This document shows, piece after piece, positions 57,926 to 64,000 of a stretch of DNA of 64,000 nt. The notes under the pieces are model-generated. The model did no database searches. It had not been told where the DNA came from and saw only the letters and a program-made list of their open reading frames with translations. The stretch covers positions 1,798,001 to 1,862,000 of the forward strand of contig JADJPU010000001.1 of NCBI GenBank assembly GCA_016713115.1. Reading direction: 5' to 3'. Source of the DNA: Cellvibrionales bacterium. GTDB taxonomy: Bacteria; Pseudomonadota; Gammaproteobacteria; Pseudomonadales; UBA7239. The position numbers and the translations under genes were made by a program. Numbering within the stretch: position 1 is the first letter of the stretch; every line of letters begins with the position of its first letter.

Positions 57926-57955
57926 TTGACGCCTAACAAATACTTGGTCTAGAAT
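57926..57955 (+). promoter_or_regulatory. Sigma-70-type promoter of secreted gene 1
   Basis: TTGACG (57926-57931) and TAGAAT (57950-57955) are separated by 18 bases, each one mismatch from consensus. This places transcription start near 57963, about 110 bases upstream of the ATG at 58072. The long leader contains a nine-G run. Confidence 0.7.
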
Positions 57956-58036
57956 TACCAAAATCTACTGCGGTGAAATATTGCCTTGGTAGAAGACTTG
58001 CTAATTCCTCATCTTGCTCTAGTTGTAGTCAGAAGA

Positions 58037-58045
58037 GGGGGGGGG
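58037..58045 (+). repeat. Nine-G homopolymer in leader
   Basis: A run of nine G lies 26 bases upstream of the ATG of secreted gene 1, inside its predicted untranslated leader and close to the TGGAG ribosome-binding site. It is the longest G run I noticed in the window. Such runs are prone to slippage. Confidence 0.85.
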
Positions 58046-58071
58046 TAAAATTGATCACGCTGGAGTTTTAT

Positions 58072-58878
58072 ATGAAGAAAATTACTGGATTAACAATTGG
58101 CTTAATGGCTGCTGGTTTCATGCAAATGGGTCATGCTGCTGCTACAGACGTAGATAAAGTCTACACTGCTGCTCCTGCTTCAGCGACAATTACTGTTACT
58201 TTTAGCGGTGCATGTAAAGGTAAGCTTGAACTCCCTGTTACTAGTTTAGTGACCGAGACTGGTTTTTCTGAAGAGACCGGCGTGGTTTTTCAGGGTACAA
58301 ACTACGTTAATATGTATGCATATACAGGGGCTGACAATAATGATTCAGTCTATTTTACTGCGTACAATTCGACTGCGAATGCAACGGATAAATTCACACA
58401 ATCATTGAAGAAAGAGGTGCTTAAGTGGTCAAGCACAGCTAAGACTGACGTTTATGTAAATTTGCCCAGCAACGCTACATCGCCTACATACAGTGCTATC
58501 ACTTGTAAAGTTGGCACTTTGGCGCAAGCTTTGACATACAAAGATACAAACGGTGACAATGTAGTTAGTAATGTTTACCTTAACGGTCAAGCTTCTAAAC
58601 CGTCTTCGGTTTTAAGTCATCAGAATGCTGTGGTAGCAACACCGGCGGCAGCGGATCCAGCTACAACCGTTAATGTACCTGGTACTTACAAGCTGAGTGG
58701 AACCGTTAGCGGTTCACTGTATCAGCCAAGTGTCTGTACAACTAAAGCTGATGCCAAGGTTACTGATCCTGAGTATAGCTTGACTTGTAAGCAGCCAGCG
58801 GCGATCAAAGTAAAAGTACAAATCAAAGGCAAAGGCGATGATAACACGACTATTACTGGTCCTGTTCTTGTTCCTTAA
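58072..58878 (+). CDS. Secreted protein of unknown family, paralog 1
   Basis: Unrecognised exported protein of 268 residues. The signal peptide ends near MGHAA. The mature part starts with ATITVTFSGACKGKLELPVTSL and has conserved cysteines in SGAC, ITCKVGT, SVCTTK and SLTCKQP. The C-terminal end is a strand-rich, lysine-rich region (IKVKVQIKGKG). Its layout suggests a small beta-sandwich with two disulfides. It is paralogous to the protein at 62940, and both lie directly after a nuoN copy. ATG 58072 is set by TGGAG and the signal peptide; the open frame continues upstream to 57973 without signal features. Confidence 0.8.
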   Translation: MKKITGLTIGLMAAGFMQMGHAAATDVDKVYTAAPASATITVTFSGACKGKLELPVTSLVTETGFSEETGVVFQGTNYVNMYAYTGADNNDSVYFTAYNSTANATDKFTQSLKKEVLKWSSTAKTDVYVNLPSNATSPTYSAITCKVGTLAQALTYKDTNGDNVVSNVYLNGQASKPSSVLSHQNAVVATPAAADPATTVNVPGTYKLSGTVSGSLYQPSVCTTKADAKVTDPEYSLTCKQPAAIKVKVQIKGKGDDNTTITGPVLVP

Positions 58879-58900
58879 TACATTTTTGATTTGATACCGT

Positions 58901-58928
58901 AAAAAAAGCACCTTCGGGTGCTTTTTTT
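58901..58928 (+). terminator. Intrinsic terminator after secreted gene 1
   Basis: A GCACC-TTCG-GGTGC hairpin (58908-58921) with a stable UUCG tetraloop is flanked by seven A and followed by eight T. Confidence 0.95.
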
Positions 58929-58978
58929 TGCCATTTTTTTATCACAGTAACGCTGGCTAATTGCTTGTTTTTGCACCA

Positions 58979-58995
58979 GCACAGAGCTGCTGTGC
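58979..58995. promoter_or_regulatory. Inverted repeat, candidate activator site
   Basis: A perfect six-base dyad GCACAG/CTGTGC with five-base spacer is centred about 155 bases upstream of the sigma-54 -24/-12 element. That distance is typical of enhancer-binding-protein sites, but no known consensus is recognised. Confidence 0.35.
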
Positions 58996-59140
58996 GCCAT
59001 TAGGGTTCCGTTTACGCAGCAAGGCATTATCTGCGCCAGCAATATTTCCCCGCATTATTTTTGTACTAAATTGCAAAATTTCCCGATAAAAACCGTTTTT
59101 TCTGCCAAAAAATCTGCTATAAAAATCCTCTTGTGCAATC

Positions 59141-59157
59141 TGGCACGCTTTCTGCTT
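59141..59157 (+). promoter_or_regulatory. Sigma-54 (RpoN) promoter
   Basis: TGGCACG-CTTT-CTGCTT matches the -24/-12 consensus TGGCACG-N4-TTGCT with one mismatch. It keeps the essential GG and GC dinucleotides with ten bases between them. It lies 65 bases upstream of the small gene at 59222. Confidence 0.72.
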
Positions 59158-59221
59158 CAACCTAACTGTAACCAAAGCTTAACTACAACATATGTAATAC
59201 GGGCAAACGAGGGATAGGGTG

Positions 59222-59461
59222 ATGACAACTTTCTGGACAGGTTCGGCACTAGTGGCAGATTACGGCAACACCAATGGCCTGCGTGTGCAACCGGGTTACG
59301 GCACGCTGAATAACGCGATGAAGAATGCGATGCTGGCGCAGTTTGATGATACGGATGCGTCGGTGTGTGTGGATGAAGAAGATGCCGTGATGCATTGCGG
59401 ATATCTGGAATGCCATCACGATGTATCTTTGCATGAGTTTGATATGCAACAAATTGAATAA
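59222..59461 (+). CDS. Small acidic protein of unknown function
   Basis: Unrecognised protein of 79 residues. It begins TTFWTGSALVADYGNTNGL and is acidic in its second half, with a cluster of Cys, His and Asp/Glu (VCVDEEDAVMHCGYLECHHD). That cluster could bind metal, which is inference only. There is no signal peptide or membrane segment. ATG 59222 (or GTG 59219) follows GAGGGATAGGG. It sits between a sigma-54-type promoter and an intrinsic terminator, making a self-contained transcription unit; this and its codon pattern support it as a gene. Confidence 0.6.
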   Translation: MTTFWTGSALVADYGNTNGLRVQPGYGTLNNAMKNAMLAQFDDTDASVCVDEEDAVMHCGYLECHHDVSLHEFDMQQIE

Positions 59462-59531
59462 ACGTTACTGAAACAGCTTTTACAGGATTGGTTACACTTT
59501 TGGAGTGAACTTTACCGGTAGAGGAGGAATG

Positions 59532-59559
59532 AAAGAGGCGCTTCAGTGCCTCTTTTTTT
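59532..59559 (+). terminator. Intrinsic terminator after small gene
   Basis: AAAGAGGC (59532-59539) pairs with GCCTCTTT (59548-59555) around an eight-base loop, followed by a T run. It ends the 59222 unit and can also face the truncated minus-strand gene. Confidence 0.85.
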
Positions 59560-59583
59560 ATGTCAAAACATGAGGCGATGCTG

Positions 59584-59777
59584 TCAGCTCATGTTGTCCG
59601 CACTCCAATACGCTTTCATGCTTTGTACTTTGCCATCGGCATTCAGTTCAAAGACATCAATCGGGCTAATTTTCATGCCGGTCATGACTACGTCAAAACT
59701 GAATGCGACTGAGTTTCCGGCGCAGCGTGGTTTGCCGTTCAGTTCCAGTTTCACATTCATATCGAAAGCACTTTTGT
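59584..59777 (-). pseudogene. 3' fragment of a SnoaL/ketosteroid-isomerase-like gene
   Basis: About 62 residues on the minus strand resemble the C-terminal half of steroid delta-isomerase-like (NTF2-fold) proteins: FYKSAFDMNVKLELNGK, GNSVAFSFDVVMTG, then ISPIDVFELNADGKVQSMKAYW. These proteins are usually about 120-140 residues. Here the coding similarity stops at about 59777, exactly where the duplicated nuoL tail begins on the other strand. The 5' half was therefore lost or displaced at the junction of the duplicated block. Confidence 0.75.
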
Positions 59778-59785
59778 AAAACGGT

Positions 59786-59857
59786 TTGGTGCGCTGGTAT
59801 GCCGCCAGCATTGCGGCAGGTGCGGCGGCTATTCTGCTGATTGTGTTGTGGTTGTGA
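59786..59857 (+). pseudogene. nuoL 3' remnant (24 codons)
   Basis: The sequence encodes LVRWYAASIAAGAAAILL..VLWL and a stop, matching the last residues of the NuoL encoded at 52964-54814 apart from one V-to-I change. No start or upstream nuoL sequence exists here. It marks the left edge of duplicated copy 2. Confidence 0.92.
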
Positions 59858-59960
59858 ATATGAACGGGAATACATGACAACATGAGTATTATCTGGCTAA
59901 TTTTTATCCCGTTGCTCGGCGGCTTGACGCGCTGCACCGCGTTGGATAGCGCTGCTGAGT

Positions 59961-61346
59961 ATGCTGTTGATGGGCGCGTTGGGCGTGCATTTGCTGGCGC
60001 ACGGCGATTTTACATTGGCGCCTTCTGCAGATGGCGCAACGGCTTGGCAGGCGGAATATCGTGCGCCGTGGATTCCTTCATTGGGGATCAGCTTTCACCT
60101 CGGCTTGGACGGCTTATCGCTCACCATGATTTTGCTGACGGCGGGATTGGGTATTGCTGCGGTTTTGTGTTCGTGGCGCGAAATTCAGCGCAACGTCGGT
60201 TTCTTTTATCTCAACTTGTTGTGGAATCTCTCCGGCGTGGCTGGCGTATTTTTGGCGCTGGACTTGTTTGTGTTTTTCTTTTTCTGGGAAGTGATGTTGG
60301 TTCCCATGTATTTTTTGATTGCACTGTGGGGGCATAACACGCCGGGTGGTAAAGGCAGAATTCATGCGGCGAATAAGTTTTTTATTTTTACGCAGGCCAG
60401 TGGTTTGTTGTTGCTGATTGCGATCATTGGCTTGGTGATTGTGTCGTATCAACAAACCGGCACACTGAGTTTTGATTACGATGTTGTGCGCCATACCGTG
60501 ATGTCGCCCATTATTGAACTCGGTTTGATGCTCGGCTTTTTTATTGCCTTTGCGGTAAAGATGCCGATAGTGCCGTTTCATTCTTGGCTGCCCGATGCGC
60601 ACGCGCAAGCACCAACAGCGGGCAGTGTGGATCTGGCGGGCGTACTGTTAAAGACAGCCGCTTTTGGTTTGCTGCGCTATGTGTTGCCAATTTTTCCGAA
60701 TGCCTCGCAAGAGTTTGCACCTGTGGCGATGACGTTGGGTGTGATTGGTATTTTCTACGGTGCAATGATGGCCTGCGCGCAAAATGACATTAAACGCCTG
60801 GTTGCCTACACCAGCATTTCGCACATGGGTTTTGTCGTTTTAGGTATTTACTCGTTCCACTTGTTATCGCTGCAAGGTGTGGTGGTGCAGATGTTGGCGC
60901 ACGGTATTTCTGCCGGTGCCTTGTTTATTTTGTGCGGTGAAATCTATGAAAGGCTGCATACGCGCGATTTGCGTTTGATGGGCGGTTTGTGGTCGCGCAT
61001 CACTTGGCTGCCCGGTTTGTTTATGTTTTTTGTGGCAGCCTCCTTGGGTTTGCCCGGCATGGGTAATTTTGTCGGTGAGTTTTTGATTTTACTTGGCACG
61101 TTCAAAACATCGCCTGTACTGGCATCACTCGCGGCGGCGGCGTTAATTTTGGCAGCGATATACAGCTTGTTGATGATGCAGCGTTCGTTTTATGGCGCAG
61201 CACAGGCCGAAACTAAACTAGAGGGATTAACCGCGCGCGAAGTGGTCATGGTGTTGTTGTTGGTGTTTTTTTTATTGTGGTTGGGTATTTATCCCCAGCC
61301 TGTGCTTGATCTGACGCAAGCCAGCATGCTGCCGCTGGTGAGGTAA
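59961..61346 (+). CDS. Second NuoM copy with disrupted N-terminus
   Basis: Diverged duplicate of NuoM. The original ATG at 59882 and first 15 codons are intact (SIIWLIFIPLLGGL). About 26 bases present in copy 1 are then missing at about 59926-59930, which shifts the frame. The frame resumes in register from codon CGC at 59928, directly after an in-frame TGA. The first ATG there is 59961, giving 461 residues without the first membrane helix and part of the second, and with no clear ribosome-binding site. All later pump motifs are intact (FFFFWEVMLVPMYFLIALWG, FHSWLPDAHAQAPTAGSV, IKRLVAYTSISHMGFVVLG). Activity depends on whether the internal start is used; an error in the sequence is also possible. 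Confidence 0.88.
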   Translation: MLLMGALGVHLLAHGDFTLAPSADGATAWQAEYRAPWIPSLGISFHLGLDGLSLTMILLTAGLGIAAVLCSWREIQRNVGFFYLNLLWNLSGVAGVFLALDLFVFFFFWEVMLVPMYFLIALWGHNTPGGKGRIHAANKFFIFTQASGLLLLIAIIGLVIVSYQQTGTLSFDYDVVRHTVMSPIIELGLMLGFFIAFAVKMPIVPFHSWLPDAHAQAPTAGSVDLAGVLLKTAAFGLLRYVLPIFPNASQEFAPVAMTLGVIGIFYGAMMACAQNDIKRLVAYTSISHMGFVVLGIYSFHLLSLQGVVVQMLAHGISAGALFILCGEIYERLHTRDLRLMGGLWSRITWLPGLFMFFVAASLGLPGMGNFVGEFLILLGTFKTSPVLASLAAAALILAAIYSLLMMQRSFYGAAQAETKLEGLTAREVVMVLLLVFFLLWLGIYPQPVLDLTQASMLPLVR

Positions 61347-61351
61347 ACGCG

Positions 61352-62824
61352 ATGCCTGTTGAAACTGCCAATGCTTCGCTGTTACTGCACAGTTTACTGA
61401 GTTTGCTTCCTGTTATTTTGTGCAGCCTGACAGCTGTCTGTGTGATGCTTGGGATTGCCATCAGGCGCAATTATTTTGTCAACGCCACACTCGCTGTTAT
61501 CGGGCTGAATGCTTCATTACTGTCTGTGTGGTGGGTGTCGCAAAAGTTACCGCCGCAGGCCGTGACAGATCTGTTTATCGTGGACAGTTTTGCCTGTGTT
61601 TATATGGCGCTGATTCTGGTGATTACACTGGCGTGCGTCACCTTGTCACACGCCTACATGGAAACACACAGCGGCAATCGTGAAGAGTTTTATCTGTTGC
61701 TGGTGTTGTCGGCTGTCGGTGCGATGCTGATGGTGTGCAGTCGTCACATGGCGGCATTGTTTATCAGCATGGAAATTCTGACGGTTCCCTTGTTTGGTCT
61801 GGCTGCTTACAGTTTTGCCCGTTCGCGTTCACTGGAGGCCGGCCTTAAATATCTGGTGTTGTCGGCCACGTCCACCGCCTTCATGTTGTTCGGCATGGCA
61901 TTGCTGTATGCACAAACAGGCAGCCTTTCCTACACAGGTATTCAATCCGCCTTGGCGCAAACAGCACAAACAGCGCCATTAATGTTGGCGGGATTTGCGA
62001 TGATTTTTATCGCCTTCGCTTTCAAACTATCTTTTGCACCATTTCATTTGTGGACGCCCGATGTATACGAAGGCGCGCCCGCACCAGTTTCGGCCTTCCT
62101 CGCCACGGCAAGTAAAGTGGCAGTGTTCGCCGCGTTTTTGCGTTTATGGCAGTGGATGCCCGCGTTGTCAGATGGCGTGATGAATGATGTGCTGGCGGCG
62201 GTTGCTGGTTTATCGATTGTGGTGGGTAATTTATTGGCGCTGACGCAAACCAATATCAAACGCATGTTGGGCTATTCGTCGATTGCGCATTTTGGTTATT
62301 TGTTGATCGCGGTAGTGTCTGGCTTAAATATTGAGCGCTCGGCGGTGATGATTTATTTGGTGACCTATGTAGTCACCGTGTTGGCAGCCTTTGGTGTGGT
62401 GGTGCAAGTGTCTAGCCCGTATCAAGGTGCCGATGCCGATAACTTGCACAACTATCGCGGTTTGTTTTGGAAGCGTCCGTATCTCGCTTCTGTAATGACG
62501 ATGGCAATGTTGTCGATGGCGGGCATTCCAATGACGGCTGGTTTTATCGGCAAGTTTTATGTAGTGATGACGGGCGTGGGTGCAAAGCTGTGGTGGCTGT
62601 TGGCAGCACTGGTGTTGGGCAGCGCGCTGGGTTTGTATTACTACCTGCGCTTTATGATCACTATGTATTTACTGGAGCCGGGCATGCGCCGTTTTGAGGC
62701 ACCGCTGAATTGGGGGCGCACTACCGGCGGTTTGGTGTTGTTGTTGGTGGCTGTGTTGGTAATATTGCTCGGTGTGTACCCAGAACCGCTGACCTTTGCG
62801 GCGATGAATTTACCCGTGGTTTGA
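61352..62824 (+). CDS. Second NuoN copy
   Basis: Intact diverged duplicate of NuoN, 490 residues against 489. Pump motifs are conserved: FISMEILTVPLFGLAAYSF, LSFAPFHLWTPDVYEGAPAPVSAFLATASK and LTQTNIKRMLGYSSIAHFGYLLI. Differences cluster in loops (for example around residues 190-205 and 265-275) and at the C-terminus. It follows nuoM copy 2 by five bases. It could supply an alternative subunit to complex I or work as part of a separate antiporter-like pair; both are inference. Confidence 0.95.
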   Translation: MPVETANASLLLHSLLSLLPVILCSLTAVCVMLGIAIRRNYFVNATLAVIGLNASLLSVWWVSQKLPPQAVTDLFIVDSFACVYMALILVITLACVTLSHAYMETHSGNREEFYLLLVLSAVGAMLMVCSRHMAALFISMEILTVPLFGLAAYSFARSRSLEAGLKYLVLSATSTAFMLFGMALLYAQTGSLSYTGIQSALAQTAQTAPLMLAGFAMIFIAFAFKLSFAPFHLWTPDVYEGAPAPVSAFLATASKVAVFAAFLRLWQWMPALSDGVMNDVLAAVAGLSIVVGNLLALTQTNIKRMLGYSSIAHFGYLLIAVVSGLNIERSAVMIYLVTYVVTVLAAFGVVVQVSSPYQGADADNLHNYRGLFWKRPYLASVMTMAMLSMAGIPMTAGFIGKFYVVMTGVGAKLWWLLAALVLGSALGLYYYLRFMITMYLLEPGMRRFEAPLNWGRTTGGLVLLLVAVLVILLGVYPEPLTFAAMNLPVV

Positions 62825-62939
62825 GACAGCTCAAGACAAGAGGGTTATGTTGGGAGTAAAATGATCGCGCTGCCCTTTCGTTTTTTATGTAATGGATGCA
62901 GCAACAAAAAAATACTTATTATCTTTCGAGGATTGAACG

Positions 62940-63677
62940 ATGAAAAAAATAATGATTCACAGCGCGCAGTGCGCATTGCTGAGTGCTAGTGTTATTGCTT
63001 GTTCCGCACAGGCTGGCAGTTATGATTATGACTACGAAGAAAATAGCCCACAAAAAGCCAGTTTGACGATTACATTGAGTGGTGCCTGCTCTGCCAAAAT
63101 AGATGTGCCGGTAACCAAGGTTTACTACGGTAACGAGTATTCAGACAACACTACCGCTGGTCAAATAGACAAGGACAGCTCCTACGCTGAATTTAATTTT
63201 TATACAAACGATGGCTCCGTTAGCGTAAACGCGTATAACTATGCCGAAAGCGCGGGTGAGAAAGTTACTGAGAAGGTAAAGAGCGGTAAACGCTCGGTGA
63301 GTTTTAATATTGTTGGTGGTGGTTACTGGGATGTTCAAGCCTATTTTGATTCATTGGCTGGCGGCGCTTACGACAGCCAAATCAAGTGTAAAGATGGCGG
63401 CACTTTGCAACAGCAAATGATGCCATGGTGGGGTCCTTACTATGACGCTCGCGGTAACAAAGTCAGCGGCTCGTTGACGCACAGCAACAGCACGAGTGAC
63501 CCATCAACAGGCACTTACAAAGTGAAGTTTTCTTCTACGGGAACAATGCAAGTGCCGGGTCAGTGCGCGCTGAAAGGTACATTAGGCAGTGACTACAGCT
63601 TTGTTTGTGCGCCTTCAAAGAAAATTACTATCAAGGTAACAGCAACTGCGCAAGGCGATTCTACACTGGTTCTTTAA
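62940..63677 (+). CDS. Secreted protein of unknown family, paralog 2
   Basis: Unrecognised exported protein of 245 residues, paralogous to that at 58072. Shared segments are ASLTITLSGACSAKIDVPVTK near the start, IKCKDGGTLQQQM in the middle, LTHSNSTSDPSTGTYKV, and a C-terminal part with QCALKGTLGSDYSFVCAP followed by KKITIKVTATAQGDS. The four cysteines align with paralog 1. The N-terminus reads as a signal peptide ending SAQA, but VIAC also fits a lipobox, so it may be a lipoprotein. The mature start is rich in Tyr and Asp. ATG 62940 follows GAGGA. Confidence 0.8.
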   Translation: MKKIMIHSAQCALLSASVIACSAQAGSYDYDYEENSPQKASLTITLSGACSAKIDVPVTKVYYGNEYSDNTTAGQIDKDSSYAEFNFYTNDGSVSVNAYNYAESAGEKVTEKVKSGKRSVSFNIVGGGYWDVQAYFDSLAGGAYDSQIKCKDGGTLQQQMMPWWGPYYDARGNKVSGSLTHSNSTSDPSTGTYKVKFSSTGTMQVPGQCALKGTLGSDYSFVCAPSKKITIKVTATAQGDSTLVL

Positions 63678-63713
63678 CGGCATAGTTTTGCCAACAAAGG
63701 TTGTAAAAATAGA

Positions 63714-63737
63714 AAGCACCCACTGGGTGCTTTTTTA
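63714..63737 (+). terminator. Intrinsic terminator after secreted gene 2
   Basis: GCACCC-ACT-GGGTGC (63717-63731), preceded by AAA and followed by six T. The stem is nearly the same as in the terminator after paralog 1. It lies between convergent genes and may also serve nrdB. Confidence 0.93.
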
Positions 63738-63763
63738 TTGGCCAATGCAAATAGAGATAGAAA

Positions 63764-64000
63764 TTATTCCCAACTCAATGCGCCGCCAGTCTGGTATTCA
63801 ATCACGCGCGTTTCAAAGAAGTTTTTCTCTTTGCGCAGATCCATGATTTCGCTCATCCACGGAAACGGGTTTTTTACACCGGGGAAGGCTTCTGGCAGGC
63901 CGAGCTGCGCTAAACGGCGGTTGGCGATGAAGTGCAAATACTCTTCCATCATAGCGGCGTTCATGCCGAGTACGCCGCGTGGCATGGAGTCGCGTGCGTA
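63764..64000 (-). CDS. nrdB: Ribonucleotide reductase beta subunit, 3' part (cut by window edge)
   Basis: C-terminal part of the class Ia small subunit that carries the tyrosyl radical. The visible 78 residues include YLHFIANRRLAQLGLPEAF, NPFPWMSEIMDLRKEKNFFE and the terminal TRVIEYQTGGALSWE. That terminal segment is the R2 tail that docks on NrdA. The frame is open to the right edge, so the metal site and radical tyrosine are outside the window. Confidence 0.96.
   Translation of the reverse strand, partial: YARDSMPRGVLGMNAAMMEEYLHFIANRRLAQLGLPEAFPGVKNPFPWMSEIMDLRKEKNFFETRVIEYQTGGALSWE

Larger units (their letters stand above)
58929..59221. other. Intergenic region with sigma-54 promoter and inverted repeat
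   Basis: AT-rich stretch of about 290 bases without a supported gene. It holds a perfect inverted repeat GCACAG-AGCTG-CTGTGC (58979-58995) and, 145 bases further on, a sigma-54-type promoter. A 72-codon frame on the minus strand (59175-58957) has no recognisable start context or homology that I know of, and I do not call it. Confidence 0.6.
59786..62824 (+). repeat. Duplicated nuoL-tail/nuoM/nuoN block, copy 2
   Basis: This is the diverged second copy of 54743-57804, on the same strand and about 5.0 kb downstream. Intergenic spacers are conserved in length. Most differences are synonymous; for example, the stretch encoding EEFYLLLVLSAVGAMLMV and its continuation is identical in protein but differs at many third positions. 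There are no flanking insertion-sequence ends. Confidence 0.93.

Noticed and set aside
58957..59175. 72-codon minus-strand frame in the sigma-54 promoter region
   Set aside because: It overlaps the promoter and dyad, lacks a good start context and looks like chance coding in AT-rich sequence.
59528..59580. Fourteen-codon frame after AGGAGGA near the small-gene terminator
   Set aside because: The spacing of the purine run to the ATG is too short and the frame is made of the terminator stem itself.
1..64000. CRISPR arrays, tRNA or rRNA genes, insertion sequences, attachment sites
   Set aside because: None seen on either strand; the duplicated nuo block has no transposase or terminal inverted repeats at its borders.

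Overview
The window is a chromosomal segment of a gammaproteobacterium. The order pyrH-frr-uppS-cdsA-dxr-rseP-bamA-skp-lpxD-fabZ-lpxA-lpxB-rnhB-dnaE-accA-tilS is the classic gammaproteobacterial envelope/lipid A cluster. Fused nuoCD, OxyR with the two redox cysteines at positions 199 and 208, and a Pseudomonas-like imelysin/iron-transport cluster point to a Pseudomonadales-like lineage. No species call is possible from the sequence alone. I found no tRNA, rRNA, CRISPR array, transposase or phage gene.

Layout. (1) 1-12744: tightly packed plus-strand cluster for UMP kinase, ribosome recycling, undecaprenyl-PP synthesis, CDP-diacylglycerol, isoprenoid precursors, site-2 protease, outer-membrane assembly and lipid A. 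(2) 12722-15090: a minus-strand DUF1631 gene. (3) 15185-21084: dnaE, accA, tilS. (4) 21121-30513: Dps, then a probable Fur-controlled iron island: imelysin lipoprotein, di-haem cytochrome, second imelysin, DUF1513 Tat protein and a complete Fe3+ ABC transporter. (5) 30517-38629: peroxide defence (oxyR, ahpF, ahpC) flanking a three-gene cluster of secreted proteins (small anchored protein, metalloprotease with TSP3/FG-GAP repeats, beta-propeller). (6) 38728-42857: AI-2E-type permease, dimeric dUTPase, hexapeptide acyltransferase, MltD. (7) 43028-57804: complete nuo operon (nuoA-B-CD-E-F-G-H-I-J-K-L-M-N). (8) 58072-63677: the accessory part. It holds a secreted protein of unknown family, a sigma-54-type small-gene unit, a truncated ketosteroid-isomerase-like gene, a second diverged nuoM-nuoN pair joined to a nuoL tail, and a second member of the same secreted family. 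The window ends in the 3' part of nrdB on the minus strand.

The most unusual structure is the [nuoL tail - nuoM - nuoN - secreted protein - terminator] unit, present twice. The copies differ mostly at synonymous sites, so the second has been under protein-level selection, yet the second nuoM carries a 26-base deletion near its start. Its left border lies inside a truncated SnoaL/ketosteroid-isomerase-like gene. ahpF and ahpC, about 5.7 kb apart, carry OxyR-type operators with identical geometry relative to their -35 boxes.

Five other genes (cdsA, DUF1631, the small gene at 33156, the AI-2E permease and mltD) are each split by an apparent one-base frameshift, several at homopolymers. cdsA is essential in well-studied bacteria, so at least some are more likely sequencing or consensus errors than true inactivations; each is flagged in its entry.
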